21,543 nucleotides of DNA from an uncultured Lachnospiraceae bacterium (GCA_946549155.1 CAMNQN010000024.1:1-21543); one strand, 5' to 3'. Shown: positions 1 through 8,293, counted from the stretch's first letter. A program made the numbers and translations. The notes: generated from the sequence alone by a model not told the origin.

Positions 1-366
1 GTTTTCCAGAGGCATCTGCCCGCCCGGCCCCGTCTTTTCCTGCTGTTTTCCGGCAAACTTTACAAAATCCCGCTGAATGTGACATCCTAAGCAGAAAATG
101 TCCGACTTGCGTGCAAATTCCGGCAGAACGGTACGTCTGTTCCGATATCATCGGTACAATAATCCTTGTGTCCCTGTGGTTTCGTAATATCCATACTGTA
201 TTAACGGATTTATGTTCAATCCGCATTTGTCACTACACGATCTATTTCAGATATTTACCGCTTAGTATGCCGCATTTCGCGTGATTCTGTAAATTCAGCC
301 AGGAAACAGCAGGAAGATGCTTGTGGCCCTGTGCGCCCGCCTCTTCCTGCGTCCTGCTAAATTAAT
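1..366. repeat. MITE-like palindromic intergenic repeat, copy A (left end outside window)
   Basis: This gene-free stretch is one of three related copies (the others are 15999-16218, and 16504-18964 without the intron). The right terminal inverted repeat contains CTTCCTGCGTCC at 343-354 and ends in an AT-rich TAAATTAA. An internal palindrome has arms at about 37-92 and 260-315; TTCCTGCTGTTTTCC pairs with GGAAACAGCAGGAA, and CTAAGC with GCTTAG. Smaller hairpins are CCGAT/ATCGG at 142-154 and CGGATT/AATCCG at 205-223. The first bases, GTTTTCCAGA, match copy C just past its intron, so the element continues beyond the window edge. No ORF of coding quality is seen. Non-autonomous transposable element is an inference; no transposase is present. 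Confidence 0.75.
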
Positions 367-390
367 AGAACATGAACAGTAATTTACACT

Positions 391-939
391 TTACTGCTCC
401 ATCTGCCGCCCCATAAACTCCACAGCGCACTTAACCAGGGCCTGTTCCGTCTCTCCCATGCGACCTTTTTCGTCCCGGGCCCGCAGGATCACCGCGCCGA
501 TCACATCTCCTTCGCAGAGAATGGGGGAGATTACCTGGGGGCGGTCGTTTTCCAGATCCTCATTGGTGATCTTGATGGGAGCGCGGCCCCCGACTCCTGT
601 GGTCAGATGCTCCCGGTCCTTCATCAATGCTTCTAATTGGCTGGTCACCGGCTGGCCTACCACATCCTTGCGGCCGCCTCCGGCAGCGGCGATGATCTGA
701 TCCCGGTCAGTGATAAACACATTGTGGCCGGAGGAAGCTGCCAGGGCCTCCGCGTATTCTTTGGAAAAGCTGCCCAGCTCACCGATGGGGGAATATTTCT
801 TCAATATGATTTCGCCTTCCCTGTCGGTGAAGATTTCCAGGGGGTCGGCCTCCCGGATGCGCAGGGTACGGCGGATTTCCTTCGGAATCACCACTCGTCC
901 CAGGTCATCGATTCGTCTGACAATACCAGTAGCTTTCAT
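391..939 (-). CDS. spoVT: SpoVT-like AbrB-family sporulation transcription factor
   Basis: This is a 182-aa DNA-binding regulator. Residues 1-50 form a swapped-hairpin AbrB domain (MKATGIVRRIDDLGRVVIPK, then IRRTLRI). Residues of about 55-180 form a GAF-like domain (HNVFITDRDQIIAAAGGGRK, and later VIGAVILRA). Length and architecture match SpoVT, which in Bacillus tunes late forespore (sigma-G) gene expression. The start at 939 is chosen because GGAGGA at 947-952 lies 7 nt upstream; an in-frame ATG 15 nt earlier overlaps that ribosome binding site and is unlikely. It is the only minus-strand gene in the window and is divergent from the ROK operon. A sigma-G-like promoter lies upstream. The paralogue AbrB is much shorter and lacks the GAF domain, so the SpoVT call is strong. 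Confidence 0.93.
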   Translation of the reverse strand: MKATGIVRRIDDLGRVVIPKEIRRTLRIREADPLEIFTDREGEIILKKYSPIGELGSFSKEYAEALAASSGHNVFITDRDQIIAAAGGGRKDVVGQPVTSQLEALMKDREHLTTGVGGRAPIKITNEDLENDRPQVISPILCEGDVIGAVILRARDEKGRMGETEQALVKCAVEFMGRQMEQ

Positions 940-979
940 AAAAAAATCCTCCATTTACTTTACTTTCCGTATCTGGAAA

Positions 980-1008
980 TAGTATCTGTAAATGGGGGAA
1001 TTTTATAC
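980..1008 (-). promoter_or_regulatory. Sigma-G-like promoter of spoVT
   Basis: Read on the minus strand, GTATA (1004-1008) is followed by a 17-nt spacer and GATACTA (980-986). The family consensus for sigma-G is about GHATR, 17-18 nt, CATWHTA, so only the first base of the -10 box differs. The distance to the spoVT start (about 40 nt) is sensible, and spoVT is sigma-G dependent in Bacillus subtilis. The match is by eye. Confidence 0.5.
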
Positions 1009-1157
1009 TCTTATTTTTAAAGGAGGAATTTGTGTCCTGTTATAAGAAGTGGGAACAAGTAAGATGCAGTGAGCATTCAGAATAATTTTTTTGTTAAAAG
1101 TCAATAAATTGGTAAATATTTATAAAAATATGGTGTTTAGTTTGTCTGTTATATCAA

Positions 1158-1186
1158 TTGATTTTCTCAGATTTTTGCAATATAAT
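1158..1186 (+). promoter_or_regulatory. Sigma-A-type promoter of the ROK/ABC transporter operon
   Basis: TTGATT (1158-1163), a 17-nt spacer and a perfect TATAAT (1181-1186) lie about 95 nt upstream of the ROK regulator start. This is the only strong promoter in the 340-nt gap between spoVT and the regulator. The rest of that gap is AT-rich sequence without other recognisable features. Confidence 0.75.
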
Positions 1187-1195
1187 AAATAAAAC

Positions 1196-1209
1196 TTATT
1201 AATTAATTG
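1196..1209. promoter_or_regulatory. Candidate operator, imperfect copy of TTATTAATTAATAA
   Basis: TTATTAATTAATTG starts 10 nt after the -10 box, overlapping the initiation region. It shares its first 12 bases with the perfect 14-bp palindrome at 3383-3396 upstream of the binding-protein gene. A shared AT-rich palindrome at two points in a locus led by a ROK repressor suggests an autoregulatory operator. The low sequence complexity makes chance similarity possible. Confidence 0.4.
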
Positions 1210-1279
1210 AGATGAAAGCTGAAATGAAACTTTGTTCAGAAGAAAATGGACAAGGGAGGAAAAGGACAGGAAGAAGATT

Positions 1280-2377
1280 ATGGTGACTGCTGGAAAACCG
1301 CAAATTTTAAAACAGTATAATACAAGCATGATTCAAAAACTGATTATGGATAAAGGGCCCATTTCAAAACCGGAGTTGTCCCACCTGACGAATCTTAGCC
1401 TTCCCACGGTAAATAAAATTGTGGATGAGCTGGTGGCGGAGGAGTTTGCCATGGAGGATACCTTCCAGACTGGTGCTGGTGCGGGTCGAAAAGCGATGAC
1501 TTATGTGGTGAACGGCAATTATGGCACCTTTGTGTCTGCTTACTATATGGATGGCAAATGGATTGGCTGTGTGGCAAATATGCTGGGGGAACTACTTTTC
1601 AAATCGGAAACCGACATAAAAGGAGATCGCAGATTGGGGCAGCTTCAGCTTTTGTTTGAAGTGCTGGAGGATTTAATGAATAACGCTCAGCGGGTAAAAG
1701 CGATTGGCGTAGGTATTCCCGGTATTGTGATGAAAAATGAGGAAATTGCCGTGATTCCCAGCCTTCCGGAATTTGAGGGGATGAATCTGAAGCAGCAGTT
1801 AGAGGAGCGTTATGGGCTTCCGGTTTTCATAGAAAATGATGTGAAATTGATGACGGTAGGATACCATTCTCAAAAGATGAACCATTTGGATAACATGGTA
1901 TTTTTGTATATCGGTAGCGGGATCGGCGGCGGAATTTTGATTAACGGGCAGCTTTATAAAGGAAATACCAGTTTTGCAGGTGAATTCGGCTATATTCCGG
2001 CGGATCACGGACAGATGGAGAAGGGGCAAGCGTTTGAGGGCGGTAGTTTAGAAATGCGGCTTTTCCGATTGAGAGAACAGATGAAAAGCAAGGATCTGGA
2101 ACGGGAGGCAAAGCAGATGTTTTGCCAGGAGATAGGAAGGGCGTTGGTCAGTTGTGTGGCGGTGCTGAACCCGGAAGCCGTGGTGCTGTATTGTGACGAG
2201 CTGGAAAAGGATGGATTAGAGAAAATTTCAGAGGAAATTGCACGGTTTTTGCCTGGGCATTGTGTTCCGAAGATTTATCTGACGTTGAATAATACTTATG
2301 GAATCTATGGTTTGATCTGCATGTGCCAGGAAGGCGTTCATCGGAAATATCCGTTGTTGGATGCCATGGAAGGATAA
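1280..2377 (+). CDS. ROK-family (NagC/XylR-like) transcriptional regulator
   Basis: This 365-aa protein has an N-terminal winged helix (about residues 8-75: LIMDKGPISKPELSHLTNLS, then LPTVNKIVDELV). It is followed by a ROK sugar-kinase-like fold (AIGVGIPGIV, FIENDVKLMTVG, FLYIGSGIGGGILINGQLYK). ROK repressors bind operators and release them on binding a sugar or sugar phosphate. Two usual features are missing: the ExGH ligand histidine is replaced (GEFGYI), and the CxCGxxGC zinc motif is absent. The ligand may therefore be atypical. The ATG at 1280 has AGGAAG 6 nt upstream; an in-frame TTG at 1232 is less likely. It is the first gene of the locus and probably its regulator. The stop lies 34 nt before the kinase start. 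Confidence 0.88.
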   Translation: MVTAGKPQILKQYNTSMIQKLIMDKGPISKPELSHLTNLSLPTVNKIVDELVAEEFAMEDTFQTGAGAGRKAMTYVVNGNYGTFVSAYYMDGKWIGCVANMLGELLFKSETDIKGDRRLGQLQLLFEVLEDLMNNAQRVKAIGVGIPGIVMKNEEIAVIPSLPEFEGMNLKQQLEERYGLPVFIENDVKLMTVGYHSQKMNHLDNMVFLYIGSGIGGGILINGQLYKGNTSFAGEFGYIPADHGQMEKGQAFEGGSLEMRLFRLREQMKSKDLEREAKQMFCQEIGRALVSCVAVLNPEAVVLYCDELEKDGLEKISEEIARFLPGHCVPKIYLTLNNTYGIYGLICMCQEGVHRKYPLLDAMEG

Positions 2378-2411
2378 AAGGATGGCAGAAAGGGAGGTGA
2401 GGTATTTTACT

Positions 2412-3353
2412 GTGAGACAGGAAAATAAGATTTGGATTTCTGTGGACGGAGGGGGAACCAAAACAGAGCTTTGCGCCTGCGATGGTTCCGGGAAAAAGGT
2501 GTATGATGCATTTTTTGGCCGTTCTAATTATAAGACAGCCGGGCGGGAGGTTGTGGCTGACACGCTGGTATCGGCGTTTCATGAGATGATGGATACGCTC
2601 CATCGGAAAGTGGAGGAGATAGCCGGAATGGTTCTGGCGATTGCGGGCTGTGATTCCCAGAGGGATAAGCAGGTGTATACCGAAATCATGCTGTCGGCGG
2701 GAATTCCGGAAGAAAAGCTGTTTATCTGCAATGACACGGAAGTAATTTTTAGGTCGCTCTCTGATGAAGAAGGGGTATGTGTGGTAGCCGGGACTGGTTC
2801 CATTGTATGTGCCTATGACAGAGAAAAGTTGTTTGCCCGGGTTGGCGGCTGGGGGCCGCCGCTGTCGGATGTGGGTTCTGGTTACTGGATCGGAACCGAA
2901 ATTCTGCGCCGGATGGTATACTGGCTGGATGGCATGGATCAGAAGGAATTACCCATTTTTCGGGAGATTGCCGAGAAATTTTCAGTGCCGGATGCAGAGC
3001 TGGCCTGGGTGCTGGCGGGACTGAACGTTACAAAAATGGCATCTGTTTCCGCGTTGGTTTTCTGCCATGCAAAGCAGGGGGATGAGACATGCCGGGATAT
3101 TATTCAAAGTGCGGCGGAGGCGTTGATAGAGCAGATTACTGCGCTGTGCAGAAAGGCGGGATTTCGGAAGAAAATTCCCATTGTAACTGTTGGAGGTTTG
3201 TTTTCTGATGAAAGTTTCCGCAAAAGAGTGGAAGAAGGCGTGAAATGCGCGCTGAAAGAGTGTGAGATTTGTTTTTTGCGGCCGGAGGGGTCTCCAGCGG
3301 AGGATGGCCTGCGATATGCAAGAAAGCTGTTTCCGGTATCGGCGGAGGGATAA
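2412..3353 (+). CDS. BadF/BadG/BcrA/BcrD-type ATPase, N-acetylglucosamine-kinase-like
   Basis: This 313-aa member of the ASKHA superfamily has a phosphate-1 loop near the N-terminus (ISVDGGGTKTEL), a second nucleotide motif (CVVAGTGSIV), GGWGPPLSDVGSGYWIG, and a C-terminal IVTVGGLFSDESF. This pattern fits the eukaryote-type N-acetylglucosamine kinase branch rather than the iron-sulfur 2-hydroxyacyl-CoA dehydratase activators, because no clustered cysteines are present. Phosphorylation of an imported amino sugar or sugar is inferred. The GTG at 2412 is preferred: a GGGAGGTGAGG purine tract precedes it and it places DGGGTKT about 12 residues in, as is usual. ATGs at 2382 and 2361 are alternatives; the latter overlaps the regulator gene. 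It is co-transcribed with the ROK gene. Confidence 0.82.
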   Translation: MRQENKIWISVDGGGTKTELCACDGSGKKVYDAFFGRSNYKTAGREVVADTLVSAFHEMMDTLHRKVEEIAGMVLAIAGCDSQRDKQVYTEIMLSAGIPEEKLFICNDTEVIFRSLSDEEGVCVVAGTGSIVCAYDREKLFARVGGWGPPLSDVGSGYWIGTEILRRMVYWLDGMDQKELPIFREIAEKFSVPDAELAWVLAGLNVTKMASVSALVFCHAKQGDETCRDIIQSAAEALIEQITALCRKAGFRKKIPIVTVGGLFSDESFRKRVEEGVKCALKECEICFLRPEGSPAEDGLRYARKLFPVSAEG

Positions 3354-3382
3354 GAAACGTAAGGAAGGAATCTTATAGGACG

Positions 3383-3396
3383 TTATTAATTAATAA
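3383..3396. promoter_or_regulatory. Perfect 14-bp palindrome, candidate ROK operator
   Basis: TTATTAATTAATAA is self-complementary and lies in the 72-nt gap between the kinase and binding-protein genes. A near-identical site overlaps the start region of the operon promoter. No convincing -35/-10 pair was found here, although TATAAA occurs at 3401-3406, so it could control an internal promoter or block elongation. Confidence 0.42.
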
Positions 3397-3425
3397 AGTA
3401 TATAAATAAAAAAGGAGGCAACAAA

Positions 3426-4544
3426 ATGAAAAAAAATTTAGTTACCGCAATGGCAGCCATCACGGCAATGTCTATGTTCTCCGCTACCTGTATGGCGGGA
3501 GAAAATGAAAAGTATCTGACTATGATTCCCAATTATGATAATGAAGTGGGAACCTTTGCCCAGGGTCCTAACGGGGAGGAAGCGATTCCAGCGGAGGAAG
3601 TGGAGCTGACAGAGGAACAGTATGCGGCTGCCAATGAAAAAAAACTGACATTGGCTATGCTTTGGGCAGGAGCCGGCGAATGGTATAATGGTATGTCCGA
3701 CGGGGCGAAAGCAGAATGTGAGAAAATGGGAATTGAGATTGTCACAACTGCGGATGCAGAGTTTGATCCTGCGCTGCAGGCAACCCAGATTGAGACGGCG
3801 CTCTCCTTAAGTCCGGATATCATTTTGACGCTTCCGGTGGATCCCACCAGCGGAACTGCTGCTTATCAGCCGGCGGTGGATGCGGGAACCAAAATTGTTT
3901 TTGCAGATAATTCTGTGAATAATTATGTGGGCGGAGAGCAGTATGTAGCGGTTTGTACCGGTGATCAGTACGGTATGGGACGTACCTGTGCACAGTTGAT
4001 TTCCGATGCGATAGGCGGTTCTGGAAAAATCGGTATTATTTATTATGAAGCGGATTATACGGTAACCAACAATCGGGACAATCAGTTCGTGCGTTCGATT
4101 CTGGAGGATTATCCGGATATTGAGATTGCCAGCATGATGGGCTTTGCGGAGGAGACAGCTACAGGTGAAGTGGCTTCTGCCATGCTGACCCAGAATCCGG
4201 ATCTGGATGCCATTTATGTATCCTGGGATGTGGCGGCAGAACCGGTGGTGGCGGAAATCCGTGCCGGCGGTTATGATACAAAGCTGGTTACTATTGATCT
4301 GGGCGGCAACAATGATCTGGAAATGGCCAGGGGTGGCATTGTTTACGGAAAATCTGCGGATATGCCCTACCAGATCGGCGCTACCATGGTGAAGCTGGCT
4401 GTTCTGGACATTCTGGGAGAAGAGACGCCCACCTATGTGGTAAGCGACAGCATCTGTATGACGAGGGATAACATTAAGGAGAGCTGGCTGGCAGCTATGA
4501 ACTGCGAACCCAGCAAGGATGTGTTAGAGGCTTTGGAAAAATAA
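3426..4544 (+). CDS. Sugar-type ABC transporter substrate-binding protein (RbsB-like)
   Basis: This 372-aa exported protein has a positively charged start (MKKNL), a hydrophobic segment to about residue 20, and a probable cleavage near CMAGEN. The mature part has the type I periplasmic-binding fold of the ribose/D-xylose group: LTLAMLWAGAGEWYNGMSDG, DIILTLPVDPTSGTA, GKIGIIYYEADYTVTNN, and PDLDAIYVSWD. It would capture a ligand outside the membrane for the permease and ATPase downstream. The ATG has AAAGGAGG 7 nt upstream. Cys22 lies in the signal region, but the bases before it encode Ser-Ala-Thr, not a canonical lipobox, which is odd for a Gram-positive binding protein. The substrate cannot be read from sequence. 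Confidence 0.9.
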   Translation: MKKNLVTAMAAITAMSMFSATCMAGENEKYLTMIPNYDNEVGTFAQGPNGEEAIPAEEVELTEEQYAAANEKKLTLAMLWAGAGEWYNGMSDGAKAECEKMGIEIVTTADAEFDPALQATQIETALSLSPDIILTLPVDPTSGTAAYQPAVDAGTKIVFADNSVNNYVGGEQYVAVCTGDQYGMGRTCAQLISDAIGGSGKIGIIYYEADYTVTNNRDNQFVRSILEDYPDIEIASMMGFAEETATGEVASAMLTQNPDLDAIYVSWDVAAEPVVAEIRAGGYDTKLVTIDLGGNNDLEMARGGIVYGKSADMPYQIGATMVKLAVLDILGEETPTYVVSDSICMTRDNIKESWLAAMNCEPSKDVLEALEK

Positions 4545-4632
4545 GAGGAAAGAAAGGTTTCCTGCTTCGCTGCAAAGACGGCAGATACGGGAACGGAAGT
4601 ATGCGATGCATCAGAGAGGAGAAAGGAATTGT

Positions 4633-5586
4633 ATGATGCAAAAATCAAAAAACGCAAAAAATATAAATCTCAGCCAGTTTATTGTCTACATCAGCTTTTT
4701 TATCGTCCTGATAGGCTTTTCTGTCTTGCTGCCGGGCAAGTTTCTGACGGCAAACAATATTTTGAATATTCTGCGTCAGACGGCCATGATTTCCGTAGCT
4801 GCCGTAGGTATGACCTTTGCTATTACTGCTGGACAGATTGATTTGTCCACCGGCGGGGTGACGGCCACCGCCAGCCTGGTTACTGCTTTGGCGCTTCAGA
4901 AAGCTCCTGCGATGGCGGCTGTTTTGGCTGGCCTGTGCGTGGGTCTGGTATGCGGCGGACTCAATGGAATCATATTGACAAAATGTCGTATACCTGCTTT
5001 TATCGTAACATTGGGAACCAGTAGCGTTTATACCGGTATTGCCCGGGCGATGACAAATTTGGAGGCGGTGCCGATTACCAATGAAACGTTTACAAATTAT
5101 TTCGGCTCCGGAAACCTAGGAATAATTCCTACCCTGTTTTTCTGGACCATCATATTAACTCTGGCAGGGCAGTACCTCTATAAAAAGACCTCCTTTGGCC
5201 GTGCGGTATTGGCGGTGGGAGGAAATGAGTCAGCGGCCCGGTATTCCGGTATTAATGCGGATAAAATTAAGTTCTGGTCTATGGTGATCTGTGGACTTGC
5301 GGCATCCTGTGCCGGCATTCTCTATGCGGGGCGGATGCATGGCGCCCGATATACCTACGGGGAAAACGACAGCATGAATATTATTGCTGCCGTAGTGATT
5401 GGGGGTACCAGTTTCAGCGGTGGAAAGGGAACCGTTCTGGGAACCTTGATTGGGTCTCTGGTGATTGGAATGCTCAACAACGGATTGCTGCTTTTGGGCC
5501 TGAGTGTAAATGCACAGATGGTTGCCCGTGGTATTGTCATCATTGTGGCGGTTTCTTTGAGTCTGCGGGAAAAGAAGAATGATTAA
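4633..5586 (+). CDS. ABC transporter permease, RbsC/branched-chain type
   Basis: This 317-aa integral membrane protein has about eight to ten hydrophobic segments. It carries family motifs AAVGMTFAITAGQIDLSTGG near residue 55, SFGRAVLAVGGNESAARYSG in the cytoplasmic coupling region, and AAVVIGGTSFSGGKGTVLGT near the C-terminus. It ends in the basic tail LREKKND. Only one permease gene is present, so the channel is probably a homodimer, as for RbsC. The start at 4633 follows AAAGGA at 4622-4627; an ATG at 4636 directly follows, and one at 4606 lacks a good site. An 88-nt gap separates it from the binding-protein gene, and 11 nt from the racemase gene. Confidence 0.9.
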   Translation: MMQKSKNAKNINLSQFIVYISFFIVLIGFSVLLPGKFLTANNILNILRQTAMISVAAVGMTFAITAGQIDLSTGGVTATASLVTALALQKAPAMAAVLAGLCVGLVCGGLNGIILTKCRIPAFIVTLGTSSVYTGIARAMTNLEAVPITNETFTNYFGSGNLGIIPTLFFWTIILTLAGQYLYKKTSFGRAVLAVGGNESAARYSGINADKIKFWSMVICGLAASCAGILYAGRMHGARYTYGENDSMNIIAAVVIGGTSFSGGKGTVLGTLIGSLVIGMLNNGLLLLGLSVNAQMVARGIVIIVAVSLSLREKKND

Positions 5587-5597
5587 GGAGGCAGCTT

Positions 5598-6788
5598 ATG
5601 TTTTTAAAAAGGATCTTATTCAGAAATGAAGCGCTGATTGATGCCGTGGTAACACTGCATCAGACGTATCAGATCCCCTCCAACGCCTATGTGCTGGATG
5701 TGGATGCCATTGTGGAAAATGTAAAAATGATGGCGGATTTGTGTCATAAAAACGGAATGAAGTTATATCCTATGACCAAGCAGATCGGGAGAAATCCGGT
5801 GGTAATCAAGGCGCTTGGGGAGGCTGGGGCAGACGGTTGCGTGTGTGTGGATATGGCAGATGCACGCCGTGTTCATGAGGCAGGAATGAAGATCGGCCAT
5901 TTGGGGCATTTGGTGCAGGTGCCGGCGGGGGAGACCGCCGCAGCAGTGGCCATGGAACCGGAATATTGGACGGTTTACAGTCTGGAGAAAGCGAAAGCCA
6001 TATCGGAGGCGCTGCCTCAGGGAAAAACGCAGAAGGTTATGGCCCGCATTTATGCGGAAGGCGATACCTATTATACAGGGCATGAGGGGGGCTTTCCGGC
6101 AGAGGAAGTGGTGGAGACGGCCAGAAAACTTGACGCTATGCCGGGATTAAAATTCGCTGGAATTACCACATTTCCCACTCAGCTGTTTGATGAGACCAGT
6201 GTGGAGATCAAGCATACCCACAATTACCGGACACTTTTGCAGGCGAAGGAACAACTGGAAACGGCGGGATTTACGGATATTCAGATCAACGCACCGGGTA
6301 CCACATCTTCCCACCTGTTTGAAGAGATGGCGGCCAGTGGTGTGACGCAGGTGGAACCGGGACACGGGATGACCGGGACGACACCGATTCACGCACGGAA
6401 GGATCTGGCGGAGAAGCCGGCCATGGTTTATGTGTCGGAGGTATGTCATTTTTATAAGAACCGGGGTTACTGTTATGGCGGAGGAATGTACATCGATCCG
6501 GTATTTCCAGCTTATCCGGTGAAGGCCTGCGTTGGCAGCACACCGGAGGCAGCAAAGAAAAATCTGGTAGAGTGTGAGATTCCCAACCCGGCAGCCATTG
6601 ATTATTACGGCATTTTTGAGCAGGGGGCTTCGATGAAACAGGGAGATACAGTGGTGTTTGGTTTCCGGGCGCAGGCTTTTGTGACCAGGGCATTTGTGGT
6701 TCCTGTGCTGGGGATTTCCCGGGGAACCCCCAAAGTAGCGGGCATATTTGACAGTGATGGAAAAGTAATGGGGTGGCCGAATTGGTAG
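5598..6788 (+). CDS. YhfX-like PLP-dependent enzyme, alanine-racemase-type barrel
   Basis: This 396-aa protein belongs to the predicted amino-acid racemase group related to E. coli YhfX. The N-terminal barrel has NAYVLDVDAIVENV and the probable cofactor lysine Lys61 in LYPMTKQIGRNP. Later motifs are FAGITTFPTQLF, INAPGTTSSHLFEEMAASGV, VEPGHGMTGTTPIHA and GYCYGGGMYIDPVF. Members use pyridoxal phosphate in the cytoplasm; the substrate is unsettled. AAGGAGG lies 7 nt before the ATG. It is embedded between the permease and ATPase genes and overlaps the latter by 16 nt, so translation is probably coupled and the enzyme should act on the imported ligand or its product. The start (MFLKRILFRNEALIDAVVTL) is typical of the group. 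Confidence 0.82.
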   Translation: MFLKRILFRNEALIDAVVTLHQTYQIPSNAYVLDVDAIVENVKMMADLCHKNGMKLYPMTKQIGRNPVVIKALGEAGADGCVCVDMADARRVHEAGMKIGHLGHLVQVPAGETAAAVAMEPEYWTVYSLEKAKAISEALPQGKTQKVMARIYAEGDTYYTGHEGGFPAEEVVETARKLDAMPGLKFAGITTFPTQLFDETSVEIKHTHNYRTLLQAKEQLETAGFTDIQINAPGTTSSHLFEEMAASGVTQVEPGHGMTGTTPIHARKDLAEKPAMVYVSEVCHFYKNRGYCYGGGMYIDPVFPAYPVKACVGSTPEAAKKNLVECEIPNPAAIDYYGIFEQGASMKQGDTVVFGFRAQAFVTRAFVVPVLGISRGTPKVAGIFDSDGKVMGWPNW

Positions 6789-8293
6789 AAAAAAGAAATG
6801 CACTGGAGCTTAGGGAGATTCATAAATCTTTTTACCAGAATCAGGTGCTGAAAGGTGTTTCCTTCTCTGTGGAGAAAGGAACCATATTGGGGCTGCTGGG
6901 AGGAAACGGTGCCGGAAAATCTACGTTGATGAAGATCGTCAACGGGGTTTATCGGAAGGATTCCGGAGTTATTCTGGTGGACGGGAAGGAAATTCAGATT
7001 CAAAGCGCTCAGGATGCCAGAAAAAGTGGCATTGCGATGGTATATCAGGAGCTTTCCCTGGTGCCCACATTGACCGTGGTACAGAATTTATTTCTGAATG
7101 CGGAGCCACACAAGAGCGTTTTTCGGGTAGATGAAAAAGAGTGTCTGAGACGGACCAAGGAGGCATTTGTGGAGTTTGGTATTGATGATATTGATCCCAA
7201 TGCTGTGACAGGGGAGCTGCCCATTGGAAAACAGCAGTTGATTGAGATCATAAAAGCGATGCTGAAGAATCCTCATGTGCTGATTTTGGATGAGCCCACC
7301 GCTTCTCTGACCCAGCGGGAAATCGGTCTGTTGTTCGATTTTATGGAAAAGCTGAAAGCGAAGGGAATTGCCATTATTTTGATTTCTCATCATATGCAGG
7401 AAATTGTACAGATATGTGACAGGGCAGTGATTTTGTTTAACGGGGCGGTAGCGTTGGAGGATTCCGTGTCGAATCTGACCATTCCCATGATGGTGGAGGC
7501 AATGGTGGGGCACAAAGTACAGGAAACGACGGTGGAGCGGAAGAACCCCGTCCGGTACGACGAGGAGCCGCTGCTGGTGGTGAAGGGATTGACCAGCAGG
7601 GACGGTAAGGTGAATCGTGCGGATTTCCAGATTTATCCGGGAGAAGTAGTGGGAATCGCCGGACTTATGGGCAGCGGGCGCACGGAGTTGATAAAGTGTA
7701 TCTACGGGATAATGAAGCCGAAAGAGGGAAGTGTTATGCTGAAGGGGAGGAATATTACCGGACAAAGACCCTGGAAAGCGATTGAGAATGGTGTGTTTAT
7801 GATTCCGGAGGATCGGAGAAAATCCGGCATTGTGTCCATACATTCCGTGAAAATGAATCTGTTTATGTCTGCATGGAACCGTTTTTCGAAACATACCTGC
7901 ATTGATGATAAAAAGGCGGAGAAGAAGGCCATGGAGCTGATTTCCCGTCTGGATATCAAGACCACCGGAACCGGTCAGGAATTGAAGAATCTTTCCGGAG
8001 GAAATCAGCAAAAGGTGGTATTTGGAAAAAGTATCTTTCTGCATCCGGACATTCTGATGCTGGACGATCCGACAGTGGGCGTGGATGTGGAAGCGAAGGA
8101 GAGTATCTGTCATATCGTTGCGGATATTGCGGATTCTGGCAGCGGAGTTCTGATGGTTTCTTCAGAATTTGAACATTTGGCTAAGGTATGCGATCGGATT
8201 TTGATTATGAAGCACGGGGCGTTTACCGGAGAGCTGAGACGGGGAACGGATGAATTGTCTGAATCGTCTCTGTTGGTGGCGGTGCAGTCTTAA
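6773..8293 (+). CDS. Sugar ABC transporter ATP-binding protein with two ABC domains (RbsA-like)
   Basis: This 506-aa fused ATPase powers the upstream permease. Domain 1 has Walker A GGNGAGKST (about 43-51), an atypical signature LPIGKQQLIEI as usual in this family, and Walker B LILDEPTAS (about 170-178). Domain 2 has a degenerate Walker A GLMGSGRTEL, signature LSGGNQQKVVFGK, and LMLDDPTVGVDVE, where the residue after the Walker B aspartate is Asp432 rather than the expected Glu. The start is a GTG at 6773 overlapping the racemase gene by 16 nt, with only a weak ribosome binding site, which suggests translational coupling. An in-frame TTG at 6782 is the alternative. It is the last gene of the locus, followed by a terminator. 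Confidence 0.9.
   Translation: MAELVEKRNALELREIHKSFYQNQVLKGVSFSVEKGTILGLLGGNGAGKSTLMKIVNGVYRKDSGVILVDGKEIQIQSAQDARKSGIAMVYQELSLVPTLTVVQNLFLNAEPHKSVFRVDEKECLRRTKEAFVEFGIDDIDPNAVTGELPIGKQQLIEIIKAMLKNPHVLILDEPTASLTQREIGLLFDFMEKLKAKGIAIILISHHMQEIVQICDRAVILFNGAVALEDSVSNLTIPMMVEAMVGHKVQETTVERKNPVRYDEEPLLVVKGLTSRDGKVNRADFQIYPGEVVGIAGLMGSGRTELIKCIYGIMKPKEGSVMLKGRNITGQRPWKAIENGVFMIPEDRRKSGIVSIHSVKMNLFMSAWNRFSKHTCIDDKKAEKKAMELISRLDIKTTGTGQELKNLSGGNQQKVVFGKSIFLHPDILMLDDPTVGVDVEAKESICHIVADIADSGSGVLMVSSEFEHLAKVCDRILIMKHGAFTGELRRGTDELSESSLLVAVQS

Noticed and set aside
1019..1085. Strong AAAGGAGG at 1019-1026 followed by a 17-codon GTG-started frame
   Set aside because: There is no promoter facing it, the peptide (starting VSCYKKWEQV) has no recognisable character, and the frame is too short to judge.
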